A stretch of DNA of 10,813 nt from NCBI GenBank assembly GCA_028277325.1, contig JANQGL010000304.1:1-10813 (forward strand). Reading direction: 5' to 3'. Source of the DNA: Magnetospira sp. (GTDB lineage Bacteria; Pseudomonadota; Alphaproteobacteria; Rhodospirillales; Magnetospiraceae). Below are positions 1 through 5,913 of the stretch, piece by piece (position 1 is the first letter of the stretch; each line of letters begins with the position of its first letter). Under the pieces are notes generated by a model. It was not told the origin of the DNA and did no database searches. It saw only the letters and a program-made list of their open reading frames with translations. The position numbers and the translations under genes were made by a program.

Positions 1-1125
1 AAGGTGGCGGCGCAACTCTCCGGCGGCGTCAGGCACCTGCTCAAGAAGAACAAGGTGGCGGTGTTCGACGGCCACGGGCGGCTCGACGGCCGGGGCGGAG
101 TGGCCATCGACGGCGGGCCGACGCTCACCGCGCCGCATGTCGTCGTCGCCACCGGGGCGCGGGCCCGCCACCTGCCGGGCCTGGAGCCGGACGGCACGTT
201 CGTCTGGAGCTACCGCGAGGCCCTGGTGCCCGATGTCCATCCGAGGCGCCTGCTGGTCATCGGCTCCGGCGCCATCGGCATCGAGTTCGCCAGCTTCTTC
301 AACTCCCTGGGCTCGGAGGTGACGGTGGTCGAGGTGCTGCCGCGCATCCTGCCGTTCGAGGACGAGGAGATTTCCGCCTTCGCCCGCAAGGCGTTCGAGA
401 AGAAGGGGATGACCATCCGCGTCGGGACGAAGGTGACCGGACTCGAGAAGGGCGCCGCGGAGGTGACGGCGGTCCTGGAGGCCGGCGGCCGGACCTCGGA
501 ACTGACCGTCGACCGGGTGATCTCGGCGGTCGGCGTGGTGCCCAACGTGGAGGAGGTCGACCTGGAGGCGGCGGGGGTCGAATTGACCGAGCGCGGGTTC
601 GTCCGGGTGGACGGATGGCTGCGCACCACCGCCCAGGGCATTTACGCCATCGGCGACGTGGCCGGGCCGCCCTGCCTGGCCCACAAGGCGTCGCACGAGG
701 GGGTGGTCTGCGTCGAGCGGATCGCCGGGATCGCGGACGTCCATCCGCTCGATTTCGACCGCATTCCCGCCTGCACCTACGGTCGGCCGCAGGTGGCCAG
801 CGTCGGGCTGTCGGAGGCGCGGGCCAGGGAGCGGGGCCACCAGGTGAAGGTCGGGCGCTTCCCCTTCGTCGGCAACGGCAAGGCGATCGCCCTGGGCGAA
901 CCCGACGGGCTGGTCAAGACGGTGTTCGACGCCGACACCGGCGAACTGCTGGGCGCGCACATGATCGGCGCCGAGGTGACCGAACTGATCCAGGGTTACG
1001 GCATCGCCAAGTCCCTGGAGACCACCGAGGCCGACCTGATGCATACGGTGTTTCCGCATCCCACCCTATCGGAAATGATGCACGAAAGCGTGTTGGATGC
1101 CCACGGGCGGGCGATTCATTTTTGA
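1..1125 (+). CDS. lpdA: dihydrolipoyl dehydrogenase (E3), 3' part
   Basis: Cytoplasmic flavoenzyme that reoxidises dihydrolipoyl groups on E2 with NAD+, as the E3 component of pyruvate dehydrogenase. The reading frame is open from base 1, so the gene begins upstream; 374 residues are visible of a usual 460-470. The missing N-terminus would hold the first FAD-binding motif and the redox CxxxxC. Visible in order: the ATGARARHLPG segment; the NAD-binding GSGAIGIE (visible residues 88-95); the second FAD motif YAIGDVAGPP (near 215-223); and the dimer-interface domain ending in FPHPTLSE, with the His-Glu pair at 353 and 358. The segments HKASHEG, GRFPFVGNGKAIALGE and GAEVTELIQG are those of the PDH-linked alphaproteobacterial E3. 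In this class lipA commonly lies close downstream; here accessory genes intervene. The function is certain; the PDH assignment is from family knowledge. Confidence 0.97.
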   Translation, partial: KVAAQLSGGVRHLLKKNKVAVFDGHGRLDGRGGVAIDGGPTLTAPHVVVATGARARHLPGLEPDGTFVWSYREALVPDVHPRRLLVIGSGAIGIEFASFFNSLGSEVTVVEVLPRILPFEDEEISAFARKAFEKKGMTIRVGTKVTGLEKGAAEVTAVLEAGGRTSELTVDRVISAVGVVPNVEEVDLEAAGVELTERGFVRVDGWLRTTAQGIYAIGDVAGPPCLAHKASHEGVVCVERIAGIADVHPLDFDRIPACTYGRPQVASVGLSEARARERGHQVKVGRFPFVGNGKAIALGEPDGLVKTVFDADTGELLGAHMIGAEVTELIQGYGIAKSLETTEADLMHTVFPHPTLSEMMHESVLDAHGRAIHF

Positions 1126-1141
1126 TCGGGAAACGCGTACG

Positions 1142-1576
1142 GTGTTGACGCCGGTTGAGTGGAGCGAAATTGCCCGCAACTACGGCATTTTAGTCGGAGG
1201 GTTTGCTGGCTTGGCGATCGCACTTTGGCGTGGCCGCTCGTTGGCCTTGCAAGCACGGGCGGCAACGGAACAGGCTGAATGGGACCGCAGGGATCTGGTA
1301 ACGGAAACCTTTAACCGCGCGGTTTCTCAGCTTTCCGATGAAAAACTCGAAATCCGGTTAGGAGCAATCTACACGCTTCGGGAGATTTGCCTGAACCCTC
1401 GGCATCGCGACTTGACCGATCCCATCGTACAGACTCTGACGGCTTATGCCCGAGAAAGAACTTCAGATCAAACGGGCGAAACGGTTACCATGGATATCGA
1501 GGCGATTATCGACCTGCTGAGCGATTACACGGCCTTGGCCGCTTCGGAGAAAACGGGCTATGAACAAGGCACTTAA
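1142..1576 (+). CDS. membrane-anchored N-terminal half of a pentapeptide-repeat protein
   Basis: About 144 residues from the GTG at 1142, chosen because it avoids overlap with lpdA and has a GGGA about 10 bases upstream. An ATG at 1097 in the same frame would overlap lpdA by 29 bases; a TTG at 1145 is also possible. A short hydrophobic segment (YGILVGGFAGLAIALW, residues 14-29) is followed by arginines, suggesting a single membrane helix with the rest cytoplasmic. Residues of the type FNRAVSQL..EKLEIRLGAIYTLREI, then a conserved TLTAYARER stretch, match the helical region that precedes pentapeptide repeats in many membrane-anchored members of that family. Here the frame stops just as the repeats should begin; they continue at 1560 in the +1 frame. 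GC is clearly below the flanks. Function unknown. It may be half of a broken gene or a genuine separate subunit. Confidence 0.7.
   Translation: MLTPVEWSEIARNYGILVGGFAGLAIALWRGRSLALQARAATEQAEWDRRDLVTETFNRAVSQLSDEKLEIRLGAIYTLREICLNPRHRDLTDPIVQTLTAYARERTSDQTGETVTMDIEAIIDLLSDYTALAASEKTGYEQGT
1546..1549 (+). promoter_or_regulatory. ribosome binding site of the repeat ORF
   Basis: GGAG lies 10 bases before the ATG at 1560, inside the preceding ORF. It is a better Shine-Dalgarno than most genes in this window have, and is the main argument that the repeat half can be translated by itself. The adjoining run of four A (1550-1553) is also the likeliest place for a one-base frameshift. Confidence 0.45.
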
Positions 1577-1997
1577 TCTGGCCGGCGCGCGCTTTCCCGG
1601 GACCGACTGGCGTGGGGCGGTGCTGAACGGCGCCAACTTTACTTATACCTTCCTCAAGGGAGTGAACTTCGCGCACGTCGTGATGAACAACGCGCGTTTT
1701 AGAGAAGCCATCGCCGAGCATGCCGATTTTTCCCATGCGGTTCTCAATGAGGCGGATTTTCGCGACGCAAAATTGCGTCATGCCGTGTTTTGTCATGCCG
1801 TTATGAACGGCGCGGACCTTCGCGGAGCGGAACTTGCCGACGCGAATTTCGAGGGTGCCATACTCAATAACGCGAACGTCCAAGGCGTGGATTTGAGCCG
1901 GGTGTTCAATCTTTCGAAAGCGACGGTGAATGGATTGCGGTTTGACGATTCGACGATCTTTCCGTCCGGTTTTGAGATTGCCGACAAACACCGTTGA
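1560..1997 (+). CDS. pentapeptide-repeat protein (right-handed beta-helix half)
   Basis: 145 residues, of which about 10-114 are some 21 tandem pentapeptides of the A(D/N)LXX type (for example ANFTY, ADFSH, ADFRD, ADLRG, ANFEG). Four such repeats make one 20-residue turn of a right-handed square beta-helix, so about five turns are predicted. The motif A-V-(L/M)-N begins at residues 20, 40, 60 and 80, with AILN at 100, giving one asparagine per turn at 23, 43, 63, 83 and 103. Histidines 39, 59 and 79 also stack. The tail (FDDSTIFPSGFE) is a usual ending for such proteins. The start overlaps the preceding ORF by 17 bases in another frame. Pentapeptide proteins range from gyrase-protecting DNA mimics to scaffolds of unknown role. 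Few acidic residues face out and no resistance link is visible, so no function is assigned. GC is low compared with neighbours, suggesting acquisition by transfer. Confidence 0.85.
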   Translation: MNKALNLAGARFPGTDWRGAVLNGANFTYTFLKGVNFAHVVMNNARFREAIAEHADFSHAVLNEADFRDAKLRHAVFCHAVMNGADLRGAELADANFEGAILNNANVQGVDLSRVFNLSKATVNGLRFDDSTIFPSGFEIADKHR

Positions 1998-2033
1998 TGA
2001 GCGGCGTTTTGCTCAAGCTGGGAAACCGGGGGG

Positions 2034-2059
2034 TCGAAAACGGTTCGATCTCCAAGATC
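2034..2059. promoter_or_regulatory. two adjacent inverted repeats upstream of arsM
   Basis: TCGAA-aacgg-TTCGA (2034-2048) is followed by the overlapping GATCT-cca-AGATC (2047-2059). The second ends 4 bases before the arsM ATG and covers the ribosome-binding region. They could be operator half-sites for a repressor or RNA hairpins masking initiation. They do not match a regulator motif I can name, and five-base arms can arise by chance. Confidence 0.25.
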
Positions 2060-2063
2060 AGGG

Positions 2064-2900
2064 ATGGTTCAATTGAGCGACGACATTGAAAAGGTTCACG
2101 ACACCGTCCGCGCCGCCTATGCGGCGGTGGCCACCGAGAGCGGCACCGGCTGCTGCGGACCCCGGACGTCCGAGGTGTCCGGCTGCTGCGCGACGCCGGT
2201 CCACGCCGAGGACTTCTCGGAACGCTTCGGCTATTCGCGGGTCGAGATGGACCTGGTGCCGGAGGGCGCCAACCTGGGCCTGGGCTGCGGCAACCCGCAG
2301 GCCATCGCCGCCCTGAAACCCGGCGAGGTGGTGGTCGACCTGGGCTCCGGGGCCGGCTTCGACGTGTTCCTGGCGGCCCGCCAGGTCGGTGATTCGGGGC
2401 GGGTGATCGGGGTCGACATGACCCACGAGATGCTGGCCAAGGCGCGCGACAACGCGCGCAAGGGCGGCTATCCCAACGTCGAGTTCCGCCTCGGCGAGAT
2501 CGAATACCTGCCGATCGCCGACGACACCGCCGACGTGGTGATCTCCAACTGCGTGATCAACCTGTCGCCGGACAAGGCGCGGGTGTTCCGCGAGGCGTTC
2601 CGGGTCCTCAAGCCGGGCGGCCGGATGGCGGTGTCCGACGTGGTGCGGACCGCGGCGTTCCCGCCCGAACTGGTCGACGACGACGGTCTGCTCTGCGGCT
2701 GCGTCACCGGGGCGACGCCGGTCGCCGAGCTGGAGGCCCACATGACGGCGGCCGGGTTCACCGGCATCCGGATCGATCTCAAGGAGGAGAGCCGCGAGGT
2801 CATCAAGGACTGGGCGCCCGGCAAGGGAGTCGAGAACCACGTGGTCTCGGCGGCCATCGAGGCGGTGAAGCCGGGATGCGGATGCGGCGGCCGGTGCTGA
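2064..2900 (+). CDS. arsM: arsenite S-adenosylmethionine methyltransferase
   Basis: Cytoplasmic enzyme that transfers methyl groups from SAM to thiol-bound As(III), giving methylated arsenicals. It has 278 residues, normal for the family. The Rossmann SAM site is DLGSGAGFD (92-100), followed by GVDMT (116-120) and the ArsM signature VISNCVINLSPDK (159-171). The three cysteines that bind As(III) in characterised ArsM proteins correspond to Cys75 (GLGCGNP), Cys163 (SNCVIN) and one of Cys211/213 (LLCGCVTGA). Extra cysteines occur as pairs near the N-terminus (30-31 and 41-42) and at the C-terminus (272, 274, 278). The start is the first ATG after the pentapeptide gene; the Shine-Dalgarno is poor. 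No arsR, arsC or efflux gene is visible, so this is an orphan arsM. It is separated by one base from the next gene and probably cotranscribed with it. GC matches the chromosome. Confidence 0.95.
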   Translation: MVQLSDDIEKVHDTVRAAYAAVATESGTGCCGPRTSEVSGCCATPVHAEDFSERFGYSRVEMDLVPEGANLGLGCGNPQAIAALKPGEVVVDLGSGAGFDVFLAARQVGDSGRVIGVDMTHEMLAKARDNARKGGYPNVEFRLGEIEYLPIADDTADVVISNCVINLSPDKARVFREAFRVLKPGGRMAVSDVVRTAAFPPELVDDDGLLCGCVTGATPVAELEAHMTAAGFTGIRIDLKEESREVIKDWAPGKGVENHVVSAAIEAVKPGCGCGGRC

Positions 2901-2901
2901 G

Positions 2902-3348
2902 GTGATCCGGGTCCGTCCGCCCGAGGCGGCCGACCGGGTCGCCTGGCGGCGTCTGTGGGACGGCTATTGCGCGTTCTACCGGATCGCGGTGCCGGACCCG
3001 GTGAGCGTCGCCACCTGGGACCGCCTGACCGATCCGGCGAGCCCCCTGTTCTGTCGCCTGGCGGTGCGCGACGGCGCGGTGCTGGGGCTGGCCCACGTGC
3101 TGGTCCATGCCAACACCTGGTCGCTGGCCGACGACGCCTACCTGGAGGACCTCTACGTGGACGCCGAGGCCCGCGGGCAGGGCGCCGGACGGGCCCTGAT
3201 CGAGCACCTGATCGGCCTCGCGCGGGAGGCGGGGTGGCGCCGCCTCACCTGGCACACCCAGGCCGGCAACCGGACCGCGCGGGCGCTCTACGAGACCTTC
3301 GCGCCGGCCAACGACTGGGTGCGCTACGTGATCGAAACGGGGCGCTGA
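2902..3348 (+). CDS. GNAT-family N-acetyltransferase
   Basis: Acetyl-CoA-dependent acyltransferase of 148 residues, starting at a GTG one base after the arsM stop. The acetyl-CoA pyrophosphate loop is ARGQGAGRAL (90-99), preceded by the beta4 strand YLEDLYVD (80-87). The C-terminal strand/helix is TWHTQAGNRTARALYE (116-131). The N-terminal part (WDGYCAFY, TWDRL..P) and the H-x4-W segment place it in a large GNAT subgroup of unknown substrate. It does not resemble the ArsN arsinothricin acetyltransferases closely enough to claim that role, although it sits directly behind arsM. Tight spacing to arsM and to lipA suggests a single transcript. Family is certain, substrate unknown. Confidence 0.9.
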   Translation: MIRVRPPEAADRVAWRRLWDGYCAFYRIAVPDPVSVATWDRLTDPASPLFCRLAVRDGAVLGLAHVLVHANTWSLADDAYLEDLYVDAEARGQGAGRALIEHLIGLAREAGWRRLTWHTQAGNRTARALYETFAPANDWVRYVIETGR

Positions 3349-3378
3349 GCGGTGGACGACCGGTCGCCCAGGCGCCAT

Positions 3379-4329
3379 ATGTCGGACATGACCCTGCATC
3401 GTCCGCAACGCCATCCGGAAAAGGCCCACCGGCCGGACAGCCCGATCCGGCGCAAGCCGGCCTGGATCCGCGTCAAGGCGCCCACCTCCAAGGGCTACGC
3501 CGAGACCCGCGACCGCCTGCGGGAGAACAACCTGCACACCGTCTGCGAGGAGGCGGCCTGCCCCAACATCGGCGAGTGCTGGGCGCGCGGCCACGCGACG
3601 GTGATGATCCTCGGCGACGTCTGCACCCGCGGCTGCGCGTTCTGCAACGTGGCCACCGGGCGCCCGGGGCCGGTCGATCCGGCGGAACCCGGGAACGTGG
3701 CCCGGGTCGCCGCCGGGAGCGGCCTGACCCACATCGTGATCACCTCGGTCGACCGCGACGACCTGGCGGACGGCGGCGCGGCGCAGTTCGCGGCCTGCAT
3801 CCGGGCGGTGCGCGCCGCCGCCCCGACGGTGACCGTGGAGGTGCTGACGCCCGATTTCCGCGACAAGCCGGGCGGCCTCGAAACGGTGGTCGGGGCCGCG
3901 CCCGACGTGTTCAACCACAACCTCGAATGCGTGCCGCGCCTCTATCCGACGATCCGCCCCGGCGCCCGCTACTATCACTCGCTGCGCCTGCTCGACCGGG
4001 CCAAGGGGATGGACGGTCGCCTGGTCACCAAGTCGGGGATCATGGTCGGCCTGGGCGAGACGCGGACCGAGGTGCTGCAGGTGATGGACGACATGCGCTC
4101 GGCCGGAGTCGACTTCCTCACCATCGGACAGTACCTGCAGCCGACGCCGAAGCACGCGCCGGTCGACCGCTTCGCGACCCCCGACGAGTTCGACGAATAC
4201 GCGCGGACGGCGCGGTCGAAGGGATTTCTGCTGGTGGCGTCGTCGCCCCTGACACGCTCCTCCTATCACGCCGACCGGGATTTCGCGGCCCTGCGGGCCA
4301 GCCGCGCGGCAAACATGCGCGGAATCTGA
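3379..4329 (+). CDS. lipA: lipoyl synthase
   Basis: Radical-SAM enzyme that inserts two sulfurs into octanoyl groups on E2 and H-protein lipoyl domains. From the ATG at 3379 it has 316 residues. The auxiliary 4Fe-4S cluster motif C-x4-C-x5-C is at 56, 61 and 67 (CEEAACPNIGEC) and the radical-SAM C-x3-C-x2-C at 82, 86 and 89 (CTRGCAFC). The C-terminal RSSYHAD (from about 293) provides the serine ligand of the auxiliary cluster. The start is uncertain: a GTG at 3352, three bases after the GNAT stop, adds nine residues. I prefer 3379 because the product then begins MSDMTLH before the conserved RHPEKA..RPD region, and an AGG lies 6 bases upstream. It serves the same pathway as lpdA at the left edge, since E3 acts on lipoyl groups that LipA makes. 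Confidence 0.97.
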   Translation: MSDMTLHRPQRHPEKAHRPDSPIRRKPAWIRVKAPTSKGYAETRDRLRENNLHTVCEEAACPNIGECWARGHATVMILGDVCTRGCAFCNVATGRPGPVDPAEPGNVARVAAGSGLTHIVITSVDRDDLADGGAAQFAACIRAVRAAAPTVTVEVLTPDFRDKPGGLETVVGAAPDVFNHNLECVPRLYPTIRPGARYYHSLRLLDRAKGMDGRLVTKSGIMVGLGETRTEVLQVMDDMRSAGVDFLTIGQYLQPTPKHAPVDRFATPDEFDEYARTARSKGFLLVASSPLTRSSYHADRDFAALRASRAANMRGI

Positions 4330-4359
4330 ATTTCGCCTACACATCCGGCGCGCAGCCGC

Positions 4360-4365
4360 TAAAAT
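4360..4365 (+). promoter_or_regulatory. possible -10 element of a leaderless ratA transcript
   Basis: TAAAAT matches the -10 consensus at five of six positions and stands out in this GC-rich DNA. No good -35 is seen. Transcription would start about 4371-4374, at or next to the ratA ATG (4374), which has no Shine-Dalgarno. Together these suggest a leaderless mRNA, a type known in Alphaproteobacteria. Inference only. Confidence 0.3.
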
Positions 4366-4373
4366 CCGCCGCC

Positions 4374-4805
4374 ATGCCGACTCACGCCGAAAAACGCCTG
4401 CTCCGGTTCAGTCCCCAGGACATGTTCGACTTGGTGGCCGACGTGCCGCGCTATCCGGAATTCCTGCCCTGGTGCGTCGGGGCGCGGGTGCGGCGCCGCC
4501 AGGGCGACGTGATGTGGGCCGATCTGGTGATCGGCTTCAAGATGTTCCGCGAGCGGTTCACCTCCAAGGTGACCATGGACCGCGACAACCTGCGGATCGA
4601 CGTGTCGTATAGCGACGGCCCGTTCAAATACCTGAACAACCACTGGATTTTCGAGCCTCACCCGGCCGGCACGATGATCGACTTCTACGTCGATTTCGAG
4701 TTCCGCTCGAGGCTTCTGCAAAAGACCATCGGCCTGGTGTTCAACGAGGCGACCCATCTGATGGTGGCGTCGTTCGAGAAGCGGGCCAGGGCGCTTTACG
4801 GCTGA
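4374..4805 (+). CDS. ratA: RatA/COQ10-family START-domain protein
   Basis: 143 residues, normal length for the polyketide cyclase/dehydrase (COQ10, RatA/PasT) branch of START-like folds. Hallmarks are the N-terminal MFDLVADVPRYPEFLPWC (17-34), the central YSDGPFKYLNNHWIFEP (79-95) and FYVDFEFRSRLLQ (104-116), ending in a long helix. COQ10 proteins bind and deliver ubiquinone; the E. coli relative RatA was reported to block ribosome subunit association. In Alphaproteobacteria this gene sits next to lipA, and the ubiquinone role is the likelier one (inference). There is no partner antitoxin gene beside it. It follows lipA by 44 bases and has no ribosome-binding site. Its last 10 bases overlap the end of the opposing pncC, leaving no room for a terminator between them. 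Confidence 0.9.
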   Translation: MPTHAEKRLLRFSPQDMFDLVADVPRYPEFLPWCVGARVRRRQGDVMWADLVIGFKMFRERFTSKVTMDRDNLRIDVSYSDGPFKYLNNHWIFEPHPAGTMIDFYVDFEFRSRLLQKTIGLVFNEATHLMVASFEKRARALYG

Positions 4806-5305
4806 GCCTCGTCGGCGGCGTCGAGTCGATCCCGCAGCAACCGCAGGGCGGTGGTCACGGTGGCCTCGCGCACCGCGTCGCGGTCGCCGCTGAAGCGGTC
4901 GGTTTCGTGCAGCGTGCCGGCGCCGCGCCGCGCGCAGGCCATGTGGACCAGCCCCACCGGGCGCAGGTCGCTGCCGCCGCCGGGGCCGGCGATGCCGGTC
5001 ACCCCGAGGGCGAGGTCGACCGGCGCCGCGGCCAAGGCGCCCTCGGCCATCGCCCGCGCCACCGCCTCGTTGACCGCGCCCTCGGCCGCCAGGAGGTCCG
5101 GCGAAACGCCGAGCAGGTCGACCTTGGCCCGGTTGGAATAGGTGACGAAACCGCGCTCGAACACCGCCGACGACCCGGCGACGGCGGTCAGGGCGCCGGC
5201 GATCAGGCCGCCGGTGCAGGATTCGGCGACCGCCACCTTCAGGCCGCGGGCCCGGCAGGCCTCCAGGATGTCGTGGGCGAGGTGGCGGGCGGTTCGGGTG
5301 GTCAT
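4796..5305 (-). CDS. pncC: CinA C-terminal domain protein, NMN amidohydrolase
   Basis: 169 residues forming the stand-alone CinA C-terminal domain, which hydrolyses nicotinamide mononucleotide to nicotinate mononucleotide in pyridine nucleotide salvage. Conserved segments are VAVAESCTGGL (24-34), FVTYSN (53-58), the glycine-rich GVTGIAGPGGGS (101-112) and FSGDRDAVRE (138-147). The N-terminal MoaB-like domain of full-length CinA is absent, which is usual in Proteobacteria. The ATG at 5305 is chosen because it overlaps the pgpA stop by four bases (ATGA), a sign of translational coupling, and the conserved region begins within 25 residues. The TAA stop lies inside the 3' end of ratA on the other strand. 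Confidence 0.93.
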   Translation of the reverse strand: MTTRTARHLAHDILEACRARGLKVAVAESCTGGLIAGALTAVAGSSAVFERGFVTYSNRAKVDLLGVSPDLLAAEGAVNEAVARAMAEGALAAAPVDLALGVTGIAGPGGGSDLRPVGLVHMACARRGAGTLHETDRFSGDRDAVREATVTTALRLLRDRLDAADEAQP

Positions 5306-5772
5306 GGGGCGGTCTCCAGGACATGGGCCAGAACAGCAAGCGCCGCCGCCGCGTAGGGCGCCGCCAGCAGATCGTCCAGCATGATGCCGAGGCCGCCCTT
5401 GACGCGGCGGTCGGCCCACGAGGCCGGCCAGGGTTTCAGGATGTCGGCGATCCGGAAGAAGGCGAACCCGGCCGCGTAGAGCAGCGGATCGGGCGCCACC
5501 GGCAGCAGGGTCGCCCATTGTCCGGCCACCTCGTCGATCACCACCGGGCCCGGATCGTCGCCGCCGTCGCGTCGGGCGTAGACCCCGCCGGCCCGGATGC
5601 CGATCAGGAAGACAAGGCCGGTGGCGGCGGCCAGCAGCGGCGCGCCGCCCAACCCGTGCAGACCCCAGGCGAACGGCAACGCCGCCGCCGAGCCCCAGGT
5701 GCCCGGGGCCCCGGGCAACAGGCCGGCGCCGAACCAGGTGGCGAGGATGGCGGACGGAGCGGGCAGCGGCAC
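5302..5772 (-). CDS. pgpA: phosphatidylglycerophosphatase A
   Basis: Inner-membrane phosphatase that converts phosphatidylglycerophosphate to phosphatidylglycerol. It has 156 residues with three or four hydrophobic segments (about 7-20, 28-60, 96-108 and 135-150). PgpA motifs are all present: GLLPGAPGTWGS (17-28), DDPGPVVIDEVAGQW (72-86), and the FR..DILKPWP..WADRRVKGGLGIMLDD region (106-134) with its acidic and basic residues. The start is a GTG; no better in-frame start lies just upstream and the protein begins at the place usual for the family. In many Alphaproteobacteria the neighbour is ispDF; here it is a divergent M23 peptidase gene. It is coupled to pncC. Confidence 0.94.
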   Translation of the reverse strand: MPLPAPSAILATWFGAGLLPGAPGTWGSAAALPFAWGLHGLGGAPLLAAATGLVFLIGIRAGGVYARRDGGDDPGPVVIDEVAGQWATLLPVAPDPLLYAAGFAFFRIADILKPWPASWADRRVKGGLGIMLDDLLAAPYAAAALAVLAHVLETAP

Positions 5773-5859
5773 GGGCGCGGACTCGGCGACGCGGTTGACG
5801 ACGGCCGCGAGTCTAGACCAGCCGGTGCGCGCCGGCCAGGGGCGATCCGAGGAAAGACC

Positions 5860-5888
5860 TTGCCAGGGCTTGGCTTAACCGATAGGTT
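5860..5888 (+). promoter_or_regulatory. candidate sigma70-type promoter for the M23/bactofilin operon
   Basis: TTGCCA (5860-5865, five of six matches to TTGACA) and TAGGTT (5883-5888, three of six) are separated by 17 bases. Transcription would start near 5895, giving a leader of about 100 bases before the ATG at 5996. The -10 is weak, so confidence is low. Confidence 0.3.
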
Positions 5889-5897
5889 CCTGAGGCC

Positions 5898-5913
5898 TTG
5901 CCGCTGGCGGCAA
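5898..5913. promoter_or_regulatory. perfect 7-base palindrome at the predicted transcription start
   Basis: TTGCCGC-TG-GCGGCAA is a perfect inverted repeat with a two-base centre, just downstream of the candidate -10. As DNA it looks like an operator for a dimeric regulator; as RNA it could form a six-pair stem with a four-base loop. The regulator is unknown. Confidence 0.3.

Noticed and set aside
1617..1920. 60-base periodicity taken as a tandem DNA repeat or CRISPR-like array
   Set aside because: The units differ at many silent positions and code for pentapeptides without a break; the repeat is at protein level.
2902..3348. GNAT gene as arsN (arsinothricin acetyltransferase)
   Set aside because: Only the position next to arsM supports this; the sequence pattern is that of a broad GNAT subgroup of unknown substrate.
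2803..4344. 513-residue open frame on the minus strand across the GNAT gene and lipA
   Set aside because: It is a shadow of very GC-rich coding DNA: rich in Arg, Gly, His and Pro with no recognisable domain, while the plus strand encodes clear GNAT and LipA proteins.
2955..4373. Long plus-strand extension upstream of ratA in the same frame
   Set aside because: The Arg/Gly/Pro-rich stretch overlaps the GNAT gene and lipA out of frame. Homology to the START domain begins only at the ATG at 4374.
4374..4805. RatA as the toxin of a toxin-antitoxin pair
   Set aside because: No small partner gene lies beside it; the neighbours are lipA and the opposing pncC. The conserved context favours the ubiquinone-binding COQ10-type role.
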